The notes beneath the pieces are model-generated. The model did not search any database, was not told the origin of the DNA, and was given only the letters and a program-made list of their open reading frames with translations. Made by a program: the position numbers and the translations under genes. A stretch of DNA of 64,000 nt, from NCBI RefSeq assembly GCF_000429165.1, contig NZ_AUBI01000013.1:1-64000 (forward strand). The letters are read 5' to 3'. The DNA comes from Acetobacter nitrogenifigens DSM 23921 = NBRC 105050 (GTDB lineage: Bacteria; Pseudomonadota; Alphaproteobacteria; Acetobacterales; Acetobacteraceae). Below, in pieces: positions 8,454 through 15,775 of this stretch (the stretch's first letter is position 1; the number at the start of each line of letters is the position of its first letter).

Positions 8454-9236
8454 GGTGATGTCACATAAACGCAGGCATGGTAAGCGGGCGGCATGAGCAC
8501 GACTGCAGCAAGCTATAAACGCATCGTTTTCCACGTGAGTTGATTGCGCATACAGTGTGGCTGTATTTCCGGTTTCCGCTGAGCTTTCGTCTGATCGAAG
8601 AGATGCTTCTCGAGCGCGGGATTGTCGTGTCGTATGAGACGATCTGCCGTGGGAGGAGGAAATTCGGTGCGTATTTGCCCGGTCGTTGCGCCGCAAACCC
8701 GCCAAACACGGGGATATCTGGCATCCTGACGAAGTCCGTATCGTGATCGGCGGCCAGCCGCACTGGCTGTGGCGTGCTGTCGATCAGGACGGCTACGTTC
8801 TTGATGAAATCCCGCAAAGACGACGCAACACGAAAACGGCGAGGCGGCTGCTGACACGGCTTCTCAGGAAGCAGGGCGCCGGACCAGAACGCATGATTAC
8901 CGACAAACTGAAATCATACGGAACAGCAAAGCGTCAGGCCGTGCCCTATGTGGAACACAGATCTCACAAAGCCTGAGCAACATGGCGGAGAATTCGCATC
9001 TGCCCTTGCGAAAGCGCGATCGCGCCATGCAACGGTGCGAGGCTGTCTGCGCTTCGTCGCAGTCTTCTCCGCCGTGCGTAACGCCTTCGTTCCACCAGCC
9101 TCAATCAACAACGCCATAGCCCGACATCTGCACCTTCTCAGCGCGTTTGCTCAATGGAATGGCGCGATCGCTCTCCCCGCCTGAAAAATCACTCAAACGC
9201 CTTCCAATACCACTCGCCAGTTAACGTGACAGCACC
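8454..9236 (+). mobile_element. decayed IS6-family insertion sequence (783 bp)
   Basis: Both ends are visible. The left end GGTGATGTCACATAAAC (8454-8470) matches the inverted right end at 9220-9236 (read on the minus strand GGTGCTGTCACGTTAAC) at 14 of 17 positions. The 783-base span is normal for IS6 elements. The left flank TCACGAAC (8446-8453) and the right flank TCACAAC (9237-9243) fit an 8-base target duplication that has lost one base. The element inserted into the IS701 remnant. Confidence 0.75.
8493..9184 (+). pseudogene. IS6-family transposase, frameshifted
   Basis: The reading starts at the ATG at 8493 (MSTTAASYKR) and hits a stop after one base was lost near 8523. In the next frame the family sequence resumes: 'LIAHTVWLYFRFPLSFRLIE', 'EMLLERGIVVSYETICR'. 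A second shift near 8650-8690 leads to 'DIWHPDEVRIVIGGQPHWLW' with the first DDE aspartates, then 'RRNTKTARRLLTRLLRKQG', 'RMITDKLKSYG'. A third near 8965 leads to 'FVAVFSAVRNAFVPPASINN'. At least three frameshifts make it inactive. The order and spacing fit a full-length IS6 transposase of about 230 codons. Confidence 0.82.
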
Positions 9237-9477
9237 TCACAACGTATATTCGTCCCAAGAAGAATCGAAAACATATTTGCACAGCAGAAAGACTGATGGC
9301 AGATAACCGCAAGATATGACCGCTGCGCCCATACATTCATGTCAGCAACCCATATCGCAGCAATTGTCATCTTCTATCTCAAAGAACACGTCTTGAGTGC
9401 AATTACAGCGCACCATGATGGGATGACGCCGCTGCATGCAGTGTGGGGATGTTCGACACGTCGACGGCGCGCGCGGC
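9237..9477. other. intergenic, no gene seen
   Basis: Between the IS6 right end and the higA stop I see no coding pattern, hairpin or repeat. The expected continuation of the IS701 transposase is absent, so a deletion probably followed the IS6 insertion. Confidence 0.5.
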
Positions 9478-9723
9478 CTACCACTCATCATATGCGGCCT
9501 GCATCCGGATCCAGAGACCAGGCCCATTCCCGAAGAGTTTGCCCAAACGCACCCCGACTTCAGGGCTGACCGGCTTGCGCTCGGCGAGAATGTCATAAAG
9601 ATGCTGCCGGGAAATCCCGAGCAACCGTGCAATCTCGGCTTTGCTCCGCTCTGTGGCGGGAATAACGTCTTCGCGCAGCAATGCGCCTGGATGCGTCGGG
9701 CAGCGACTAACGATGCGAGCCAT
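9478..9723 (-). CDS. higA: HigA-family antitoxin (XRE helix-turn-helix)
   Basis: The 81-residue product begins MARIVSRCPTHPGALLREDV, the standard start of HigA-type addiction-module antitoxins. A helix-turn-helix follows over about residues 26-55 ('SKAEIARLLGISRQHLYDIL', 'PVSPEVGVRLGKLFG'), then 'LWIRMQAAYDEW' at the end. It would bind its own promoter and neutralise HigB. The toxin gene should lie directly upstream and does so at 9733, but that copy is broken. The antitoxin itself looks complete, with a GAGGT ribosome-binding site 4 bases before the ATG. It may now be an orphan regulator. Confidence 0.85.
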   Translation of the reverse strand: MARIVSRCPTHPGALLREDVIPATERSKAEIARLLGISRQHLYDILAERKPVSPEVGVRLGKLFGNGPGLWIRMQAAYDEW

Positions 9724-9732
9724 GCTTACCTC

Positions 9733-9960
9733 TTAATGGTGTTGTTCAAAGTCAAGAACATAGGCGTCGCCGCCTGAGAACTCGAAGGTAATGCACCAGG
9801 GCCCGTTTACATGAACGGTATAACGGACCGGTGTATATCCCCTGAGAGCATGAAAATCGAACCCGGGCAGGTTCATGTCTTATGCACTTGTTGACGCATC
9901 AAGTGCATCCGGCCGACGCAGAATCCGTTTCTCACACTTTGACATTCAGATGCCGTGAGC
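9733..9960 (-). pseudogene. higB: degenerate HigB-family toxin
   Basis: Nine bases upstream of higA on the same strand, translation gives the C-terminal half of a RelE/HigB toxin: MNLPGFDFHALRGYTPVRYT, then 'VHVNGPWCITFEFSGGDAY' and 'VLDFEQHH' before a TAA at 9733-9735. The family reads 'LDA...DMNLPG' here. In this copy the codon two before the Met is TAA (9880-9882), most simply a CAA-to-TAA change. Further upstream 'EKRILRRPDALDAST' is still recognisable, but another stop breaks the frame near 9945 and no normal N-terminus is found. The intact part covers only 47 residues (9733-9876). The RNase fold is unlikely to form. Confidence 0.7.
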
Positions 9961-10041
9961 AGGAGCCATCCACACCATCTGCTTTACGAAACGCGGTTCG
10001 GTAATGCCGTATGACCGAAACGAAGAGCCATACCGGAACTG

Positions 10042-10353
10042 TCAGGCCCGGCTGACAAGTTCGTCGATCGCGTGCAGTAGTGCATCCCGCTCGGATTCGA
10101 TTACGAAGCCCAGCAACGGACCCAGTCGGTTCGCCGGCACCGTCGCAAGGTCGAACGGGTTGGCGAAAACCGCCTTCCCTTCCACAGTCATATGTGGGGT
10201 CAGAGCGTGATCTGGCGGGGCGCCCGGCGTCAGTCGGACAAGGGGAATGACAACTCGTCCCACACTGCGGTCAAGACGGCTGCTCTGCACCTGAACCACG
10301 AACAGAATGTCGCGATTGCGGCCGGGATTAGGGTAGATGGCGAATTGCGGCAT
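10042..10353 (-). CDS. ccdB: CcdB-family toxin
   Basis: The 103-residue product matches the CcdB family in length and layout: MPQFAIYPNPGRNRDILFVV at the start, 'QSSRLDRSVGRVVIPLVRL' in the middle, 'LTPHMTVEGKAVFANPFDLA' and 'LGPLLGFVIESERDALLHAI' near the end. CcdB poisons DNA gyrase by trapping its cleavage complex; residues near the C-terminus make the gyrase contact. The gene follows the antitoxin gene after only three bases, the classic antitoxin-first order. No damage is visible. Whether this member targets gyrase cannot be told from sequence. Confidence 0.88.
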   Translation of the reverse strand: MPQFAIYPNPGRNRDILFVVQVQSSRLDRSVGRVVIPLVRLTPGAPPDHALTPHMTVEGKAVFANPFDLATVPANRLGPLLGFVIESERDALLHAIDELVSRA

Positions 10354-10356
10354 GAG

Positions 10357-10617
10357 TTACAGCGTCGAAAACTCATCACTGAGGAAGCCATGCACGCTGT
10401 GTAGGGCATTAACGGCGTCCAGTACACTATTGAGCTGCCTCGCTGCTTCGTCGCGCTGCGAGCGAGCGCTCTGGACATAAGAAGCCAATAATTCCTCGAC
10501 GGTTCCTGAGACGTTAGGCGTCAGGCTGCGGACCTGAGCAATCAGGTCCGAGTTGAGCGACAGATTGATCGGGCGTCGCGGAGCATTGGTGTCATATGTA
10601 GCGTAAGATGAAGTCAT
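10357..10617 (-). CDS. ccdA: CcdA-family antitoxin
   Basis: The ATG at 10617 is chosen because AAGGAG lies 7 bases upstream; a longer frame to 10680 would run through the operator. The 86-residue product has an N-terminal ribbon-helix-helix type segment ('RRPINLSLNSDLIAQVRSL') for DNA binding and a C-terminal, probably disordered arm ('RDEAARQLNSVLDAVNALHS') that would wrap the toxin. Its last residues FLSDEFSTL resemble the typical CcdA end. The pair is autoregulated in known systems. Two perfect palindromes sit just before the ribosome-binding site. Confidence 0.87.
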   Translation of the reverse strand: MTSSYATYDTNAPRRPINLSLNSDLIAQVRSLTPNVSGTVEELLASYVQSARSQRDEAARQLNSVLDAVNALHSVHGFLSDEFSTL

Positions 10618-10629
10618 CGACGTTCTCCT

Positions 10630-10650
10630 TATGCGCATAGTATGCGCATA
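10630..10650. promoter_or_regulatory. tandem palindromic operator of ccdAB
   Basis: TATGCGCATA, a perfect 10-base palindrome, occurs twice, at 10630-10639 and 10641-10650, with one base between. It lies directly before the ribosome-binding site of ccdA. A looser half-copy, TGTGCGCA, follows at 10657-10664. The spacing of 11 bases places repeats on the same DNA face, as expected for cooperative binding by a ribbon-helix-helix repressor. Function is inferred from position and symmetry. Confidence 0.65.
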
Positions 10651-10664
10651 GACCGCTGTGCGCA

Positions 10665-10953
10665 AATTTTTATCTGCCATGACAGCGCCCGGTTAGCTTC
10701 CGCTCTTCAGACACCGAACAGGAGGCGAGACTGTCCAGTTTGAGAGGCGGTAGCCACAATAAGCAGGAACGCTGCGCGGGACTGGTTTTGGTCATCTCTC
10801 TCCGATAACCGACCTTCCGATTACCCCCAAAGCCGTAACCGCGACGCGTCAAATTCCGCTAAAAGCCTTTAAACAGGTTTCATTTGCATGCACATCGCCC
10901 GGGTCGAGAACCTTGCGGGGATAGAGCTGTGACACCCCCCTGCCGCACGACAT
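10665..10953. other. intergenic, no gene seen
   Basis: The roughly 290 bases between the ccdAB operator and the end of the NADP-binding protein gene show no coding pattern on either strand that I trust, and no strong hairpin. Confidence 0.4.
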
Positions 10954-11670
10954 CTATGGCTGAGACAACGCCGCTTTCAAGCCAGCAACGTCCTTCTTCA
11001 CTTCAAAGGCAGGGCCGCCGGGCTGAAACAGGACCGAACTGGCGAGGTCGCCCGTGACGACCGGATCAAATCCCGCGGCCCGCACAAGCCCCGAGACATT
11101 GTCTACAGCTGCAGGATCATCCCCTGCGACCGGAATGGCGAGCCTGGGCTCCGCACGATGCGCCTCGGCGCCGAGGGCGCTCATATCAATCGAGTTGAAC
11201 CCGCGCACGACATGTGCGCCAGGAAAATACCGCTGAGTCGTTGGGCCGGCGCCATCGCGGGCGGCAGTCTCAGCGATCGCTCCATCCCGAAAGGAATAGA
11301 AATTGCTTGGATCGAGTAAAGTTTTACCCTTCACCAGCGCACCCAATTTCTGACCAAGCGCGGGGATAGCACGATACGGCACAGCCAGCACAACGACGTC
11401 GCCAAACTTCGCCGCCTGCTCCGGCGTGCCAGCAGACGCGAGGGGGCCGAGTTGCACAGCCGCAAGCTTCGCCTCGTCCAGCGAGCGGGCCGAAAGCATT
11501 ACCGGATATCCAGACCCGATCCACAGGCGCGCAAGCGTCGTACCCACCTGCCCTGCCCCGATCATGCCAATCTTTAGGCGAGGCGGTTCTGCGTGCCCTC
11601 GATATGCGAAAGCAAGAATGGCTGCGGCAGATATCATGCCGAGCGCGGTACGGCGTTTTAGGGCTTTCAT
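10954..11670 (-). CDS. exported F420/NADP oxidoreductase-like Rossmann protein
   Basis: The 238-residue product has a twin-arginine-like signal (MKALKRRTALGMISAAAIL, ending 'GHA'). A Rossmann fold follows, starting 'LKIGMIGAGQVGTTLARLW' with the GxGxxG dinucleotide loop at about residues 34-39. Later come 'DVVVLAVPYRAIPALGQKLG' and 'LLDPSNFYSFRDG', as in the NADP-dependent F420 oxidoreductase family, and 'VVRGFNSIDMSAL'. I chose the ATG at 11670, which overlaps the stop of the cupin gene (TAATG), so the two are coupled. Export of a nucleotide-binding enzyme is unusual and fits Tat transport with bound cofactor. The reaction is unknown. Confidence 0.72.
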   Translation of the reverse strand: MKALKRRTALGMISAAAILAFAYRGHAEPPRLKIGMIGAGQVGTTLARLWIGSGYPVMLSARSLDEAKLAAVQLGPLASAGTPEQAAKFGDVVVLAVPYRAIPALGQKLGALVKGKTLLDPSNFYSFRDGAIAETAARDGAGPTTQRYFPGAHVVRGFNSIDMSALGAEAHRAEPRLAIPVAGDDPAAVDNVSGLVRAAGFDPVVTGDLASSVLFQPGGPAFEVKKDVAGLKAALSQP

Positions 11671-12260
11671 TAGTATTTCCATAATCTGCTGAGCGCACCG
11701 TCCACCCCCTGCACGGGGTCCGACGAAGGAAAAGGCAAACTCGCCAAACGGGTTCGCTGGTCATTGTCAGGCGCTCTCCTGACAATGTCGAATTCCTGAC
11801 CCGGAGGGTAGGCGCCGACAACTTCGAAGGCCGCATCAGAACCAAGATTCATGTGCCCGACGCCAGCGGGCAGAACAACGATATCTCCTGCCTGTACTTG
11901 CACCTCACGCGCCCCGGGGCCGCCAAGAATAAGTCTTGCCGATCCTCCGGAAAATCCCAAAACCTCATGTCCTAGTGTATGATAGTGGTGAAAAGAATAA
12001 ACGCCATTTCGCCACCGGGGCGGCCATCCGTTAGCCTGAAACAAGACCTCAAATGCGGCCGCAGGATCCTCCCCACCCACCGACATGGCGTTACGATACA
12101 TGATGACCGGCAATGCCGGATTGTTCGGCACCCAATCATTCGCGCGCAGAATAAAGCTCTCCACGTTCGCCGGTGTCGCCCCGGCGGTCGGTCTGACATG
12201 CCCGCCGCCAAGGGAGAGCCCCAGCCCAGCCAGAACCGAATTGAAGGCGCGTCGCTCCAT
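11670..12260 (-). CDS. cupin-domain protein with Tat-like signal
   Basis: The 196-residue product begins MERRAFNSVLAGLGLSLGGG, which has the R-R-x-F pattern of Tat signals. A single cupin follows: the first metal motif is seen as 'YSFHHYHTLGHEVLGFSGG' at about residues 88-106, and the second as 'VQAGDIVVLPAGVGHMNLG' at about residues 121-139. The His residues suggest a bound metal. It resembles the YjlB-type single-domain cupins, whose reaction is not established. It is the first gene of a two-gene unit with the exported Rossmann protein and overlaps it by one base. Confidence 0.75.
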   Translation of the reverse strand: MERRAFNSVLAGLGLSLGGGHVRPTAGATPANVESFILRANDWVPNNPALPVIMYRNAMSVGGEDPAAAFEVLFQANGWPPRWRNGVYSFHHYHTLGHEVLGFSGGSARLILGGPGAREVQVQAGDIVVLPAGVGHMNLGSDAAFEVVGAYPPGQEFDIVRRAPDNDQRTRLASLPFPSSDPVQGVDGALSRLWKY

Positions 12261-12572
12261 GGCTCATGCTCCTTGCTTGATCCACGCAGTGTTAGTCGTT
12301 TTCCGAACGAATTCAACACACCTCGCCATGGCTTATCCAGGTCAGAGCGCCGTCAGCCTGCACGCTCCGACTCATGATCCCGAATTGCTGGCGTGCATCT
12401 TATAAGCGCAATGAGCATACCCCACCGAAACAGCACGTTAACACAAGGAATTCATCGAGACTGCTGCCAGTTTGCGATATGTAGCAATCGTTTTCTCAGG
12501 CGTGGTCGGATGCGTATTTGACCTCCTGATCATACAATGGAATGTTTCATGTCGGTTTAAACGGAGTTCAGT
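12261..12572. other. intergenic between divergent genes
   Basis: This spacer separates the minus-strand cupin gene and the plus-strand small lipoprotein gene, so it should contain both promoters. I see no third gene. The part nearest 12500-12570 is AT-rich compared with its surroundings. Confidence 0.45.
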
Positions 12573-13055
12573 GTGAAGAATATTTTTCTGGTCGCCGCCA
12601 TAATCTCTCTTCCGGCATGTACTGAGCAGGCCGCCGTTAATGAACATAACAAAGCATACAAGGAGTGCGACAGAATTCAAAAAAACACTCCCGAAAACTA
12701 CTATTCACATGCAAAATGTCTCAATAATGCCGATACTATTATGGCGACGAAAGCGGGTTACGATCAATCCGTGATTACGTCTATAAAATCGTCAAGAAAC
12801 GCAATCGCAAAGAAGTTGGATTCTGGAGCAATCGAAAAAAACCAGGCGCAGGCCGAATTTCAAAAATCTGTTTCAGAAACAATGGACCATGCTGCATCGG
12901 ATGACGCCAACCTCGGCAAGCAGAGCGCTGAAATAACAATCGGCACCAGCACGAACCTCTCAAAGAGGAATGACACGGCAGGCGACGCTGGCAAAGTTGC
13001 CGCCACTCCCGGGGGAGGAGTCGCAGGTGAAGCAGACCAAAATGGCGGCAGCTGA
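12573..13055 (+). CDS. small lipoprotein, possibly ended by an IS3 element
   Basis: A GTG start at 12573 with GGAG upstream gives 160 residues. The first are MKNIFLVAAIISLPAC, a lipoprotein signal with lipobox L-P-A-C (Cys at residue 16). The mature part is hydrophilic and helical, with Lys, Asn and Gln, and ends in a Gly/Ala-rich tail. No known domain is recognised. Its base composition is lower in GC than that of neighbouring core genes, which suggests transfer. The stop codon TGA at 13053 coincides with the likely left end of an IS3 element, which begins TGACC. The natural C-terminus may therefore have been lost. The lipoprotein call is good; the function is unknown. Confidence 0.6.
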   Translation: MKNIFLVAAIISLPACTEQAAVNEHNKAYKECDRIQKNTPENYYSHAKCLNNADTIMATKAGYDQSVITSIKSSRNAIAKKLDSGAIEKNQAQAEFQKSVSETMDHAASDDANLGKQSAEITIGTSTNLSKRNDTAGDAGKVAATPGGGVAGEADQNGGS

Positions 13056-13140
13056 CCAGACCCAGCCGAGTGTGGACTTGCTACGGTTTTGTGCCGGTTG
13101 ACTGGGCGTTTTAAGTTCGCATCGGTGGATATGCGAGACC

Positions 13141-13437
13141 ATGGCGGTGACGCACACAGAAGAATTTCGCCGTGAAGCGGTAAGGATTGCACTTGAGCAG
13201 CGGTTCGTCACGGACCCGCGTGGCGGCAGAGTTGGGGATTGGCAAATCAACATTGGGACACTGGGTTTCGCAGTAACGGGCCTCTTATCTGTCAGCGCCT
13301 TAGCCGCAGGCCGTCTTGTGCGGGAGAACGAGCGCCTACGCCTAGAGAACCGCGTTCTGCGGGAGAAGAGGGAAATCTTAAAAAAGCCGCGCAGTTTTTC
13401 GCGAGCCAAAAGGCATGAGGTTCGCCCTCGTCCGTGA
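13141..13437 (+). pseudogene. IS3-family OrfA, frameshifted
   Basis: The N-terminus MAVTHTEEFRREAVRIALEQ is that of IS3-family OrfA (helix-turn-helix). The coiled-coil end, 'RLVRENERLRLENRVLREKR', is also present. The DNA-recognition part between them is out of frame: the expected 'GIGKSTLGRW'-type helix-turn-helix is replaced by unrelated residues, so compensating frameshifts occurred at about 13200-13310. Not functional. OrfB pieces follow in the usual order. Confidence 0.75.
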
Positions 13438-13439
13438 GC

Positions 13440-14215
13440 ATCGCAGCCGTTAGTCGATCGCGAGCCTGTGTCGTGTGTGCGTGTATCGACACGTGGTTAT
13501 CGCGTGGATTTCCAGGCCCGTTTGCCAACGCCAGCGCACCGATTTGAAGGTTCTGGCGCACATCCGGGAGCATTTTGTCCTGAGCAACTCCACCTATGGT
13601 CGTCCTCGGATCACCATGGAACTCACGGAGGCGGGGCTCGATGTCGGCGAATGTCGTGTGGGGCGGCTGATGAAACTCAACGGGATTCGCCGAATGCGCA
13701 CCAGTCGCCACACGGTCACAACTGACAGCCGTCATTCCCGTGGTGTTGCTGCCAATGTTCTGGACGGCGACTTCCTGGCCCACGCACCCAACCGAGAATG
13801 GGCAGGCGATGTCAGCTATATATGGACCACCGAAGGATGACTCTACCTCGCCGTGGTCATCGACCTGTTAAGTCGATGCGTCATTGGCTGGGCGGCAAGC
13901 GACCGGATGAAAAAGGATCTCGCTATCCGGGCGCTCGATATGGCGGTGCGACTGCGCGATCCGTCGCGTGGCTGTATTTTCCACTCTGATCGCGGCAGCC
14001 AATATTGCTCACACGATTTCCAGAAAAAACTGACGGAATGCTGGATGATGCCAACCATGTCCGGCAAGGGAAACTGCTTTGACAATGCCGCCGTGGAGAC
14101 CTTCTTCAAAAGTCTGAAGACCAGGTTGCTCTGGCGACAGACATGGCCCACACGGCGTCTTTCATTTCTCGGCAACATCAACCCTCTCGCTTTCGAGGCT
14201 AAAGCCGCCGGCGCC
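13440..14215 (+). pseudogene. IS3-family OrfB (DDE integrase), broken
   Basis: The integrase is recognisable in two pieces. First come 'LAHIREHFVLSNSTYGRPRI', 'GECRVGRLMKLNGIRRMRT' and 'LAHAPNREWAGDVSYIWTTE' before an in-frame TGA at 13838-13840, where the family has Trp. Next, from 13853, 'VIDLLSRCVIGWAASDRM', 'IFHSDRGSQYCSHDF' and 'MSGKGNCFDNAAVETFFKSL' carry the DDE residues. Near the end 'WRQTWPTRR' jumps directly to 'NPLAFEAKAA', so about 20 codons of the C-terminus are deleted. The N-terminus is also out of frame. The gene is dead. Confidence 0.8.
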
Positions 14216-14475
14216 GCGATCACGCAGGCGTTCCAGAAGGCGACGCATCTGGCGCGTCGTGATCCCCAGAAGATCAGCCGCCTGTCGTGCGGGATCCGCA
14301 CAGCACCTCGGCCAGCGCGCCAACCCGGCGCAGATCTCGATCATTCATCAGCACCAGTCCCATGTCCGGCCTCCCAAACCGCACACCCATGGCGATGCCA
14401 CACTAACGCCAAAACCGGCAGGGAGGACATTTCTATTCGGCCCAAAGAGGACATTTTAATTCGGCGCTAACATTC
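14216..14475 (-). mobile_element. 5' end fragment of an ISNCY-family element
   Basis: Read leftward from an ATG at 14363 the product starts MGLVLMNDRDLRRVGALAEV, and after a frameshift continues 'QAADLLGITTRQMRRLLERL', the N-terminal helix-turn-helix of ISNCY-family transposases. The rest of the gene is absent because it abuts the IS3 remnant. Upstream, at about 14427-14468, two near-repeats of 'GGACATTT..ATTCGG' resemble the ends of such elements. A small relic only. Confidence 0.5.
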
Positions 14476-14543
14476 ACGCGTCGAATAATTTAGACTATTA
14501 CCAACTAAAAGACGTGCGCGACACCGGATTCTGACTACCGAGC

Positions 14544-15392
14544 TTACGCGGTCAGGATCGCGGCGTGGTGCGTCACGTGATCTTCGATGAAAGACTGTAT
14601 GAACCAGTACGAGTGGTCATAGCCCTCGTGAAGACGCACGCTCATTGGCTGACCCGCCAATTGGGCGGCTTTCTCGATCTCTTGCGGACGTAATTGAGTG
14701 TCGAGAAACTGGTCGGCTACACCCTGATCGATCAGGATCGTATGTGGGTGACGATGGCCTGATGCAATGAGCAACGTAGCATCGTGATCGGCCCAGCCTG
14801 AGCGGTTGGCGCCGAGATAAGCCGTGAACGCTTTTTCTCCCCAGGGAACGGCGGCAGGATGAACGATCGGCGCGAAAGCAGAAACCGACTTCCAGAGTCC
14901 GGGCGCCCGAAGCGCGTGCACAAGCGCACCGTGTCCACCCATGGAATGCCCCATCAAGCCCAGTCGTTCGCCGTCTATGGGCATGACGGTGGATGTAAGT
15001 TCAGGCAGTTCCCGGCTCAGATAACTCCCCATGCGATAATGCGCCCGCCAGGGCGTCTGCGTCGCGTCAAGGTAAAAACCGGCTGCCAGCCCAAGGTCCC
15101 AACTGTCTCCCTCCCCTGCGACACCAGCGCCCCGAGGCGAAGTGTCGGGAGCGATGACTGCGAAACCACGCTCTGCAGCGAATCGGATTATTCCTGATTT
15201 AGTAAGAAAAGTTTCATGATTGCATGTCAGTCCAGCCAACACGTAGAGCGCAGGAACGCGCTGACCGCTTTGCGCCCGAGACGGAATAAAGGCGCCGAAG
15301 CGCGCTACCAGCCCCAACTGGTCCGACTGATGGCTGTAAAATCCGACACGCCCGCCTGCGCAAATATGCTCGGAGTGGGTTGTGAGCGCCAT
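14544..15392 (-). CDS. fghA: S-formylglutathione hydrolase
   Basis: This esterase hydrolyses S-formylglutathione to formate and glutathione, the last step of glutathione-dependent formaldehyde detoxification in the cytoplasm. The 282-residue product is the family's usual size. It shows 'VPALYVLAGLTCNHETFLTK' near the oxyanion region, 'IAPDTSPRGAGVAGEGDSWD', the nucleophile elbow GHSMGGHGA at about residues 147-155, and the catalytic His in 'LHEGYDHSYWFIQSFI' near the end. No alcohol dehydrogenase class III partner gene is in the window. The gene marks the right boundary of the accessory region. Confidence 0.93.
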   Translation of the reverse strand: MALTTHSEHICAGGRVGFYSHQSDQLGLVARFGAFIPSRAQSGQRVPALYVLAGLTCNHETFLTKSGIIRFAAERGFAVIAPDTSPRGAGVAGEGDSWDLGLAAGFYLDATQTPWRAHYRMGSYLSRELPELTSTVMPIDGERLGLMGHSMGGHGALVHALRAPGLWKSVSAFAPIVHPAAVPWGEKAFTAYLGANRSGWADHDATLLIASGHRHPHTILIDQGVADQFLDTQLRPQEIEKAAQLAGQPMSVRLHEGYDHSYWFIQSFIEDHVTHHAAILTA

Positions 15393-15775
15393 AGTCAGAT
15401 CTCCCTCTCTGATCGATTCAACATACTACGCAGGAAACCGAGCGATGGCATGCTCAATTATCCGAGCGCCGTGAGGAACATCCAGTTTCCAGGCGAGAAC
15501 GCCAAACGTTAGGAGCCAATGTTTAGCGTGACCCACGAATGACAAACTATGGCCTGACGCCAGAGACGCGAAAGGCGGCATTGCGAAGGACGCCAGCCTG
15601 TGCGAACGCCTTGACCGGGCAGCGGCTTGGAAGCTTGACCTCATCCGTCGCCCCGTAGAGACGAGAGTGCGCGCAGGCCTGATTTCGTGAAATTCTGTCA
15701 ACACGCGCACGACCAGACGACACTTGAATACGTTAGGGCGTTGATGCAATCGCCCACAGGAGGACGGACAGCGGA
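15393..15775. other. intergenic between divergent genes
   Basis: The 383-base spacer separates the leftward fghA and the rightward bestrophin gene. Open frames here lack family resemblance or good starts. I see no strong hairpin or repeat. Confidence 0.45.

Larger units (their letters stand above)
13053..14215 (+). mobile_element. IS3-family insertion sequence remnant
   Basis: The remnant spans the probable left end (TGACCAGACCCAGCC at 13053, inferred from the TG start typical of IS3 elements and its distance to OrfA) to the truncated end of OrfB. The right inverted repeat is missing, replaced by an ISNCY-type fragment. Both orf pieces are damaged, so the element could move only if a transposase were supplied. 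Confidence 0.55.

Noticed and set aside
9436-9777. A plus-strand frame opposite higA and the higB end
   Set aside because: It covers higA in antisense; HigA and HigB motifs are clear on the minus strand.
15426-15749. A 107-codon minus-strand frame between fghA and the bestrophin gene
   Set aside because: No family resemblance, no ribosome-binding site and an Arg/Ser-rich composition typical of non-coding GC-rich DNA.
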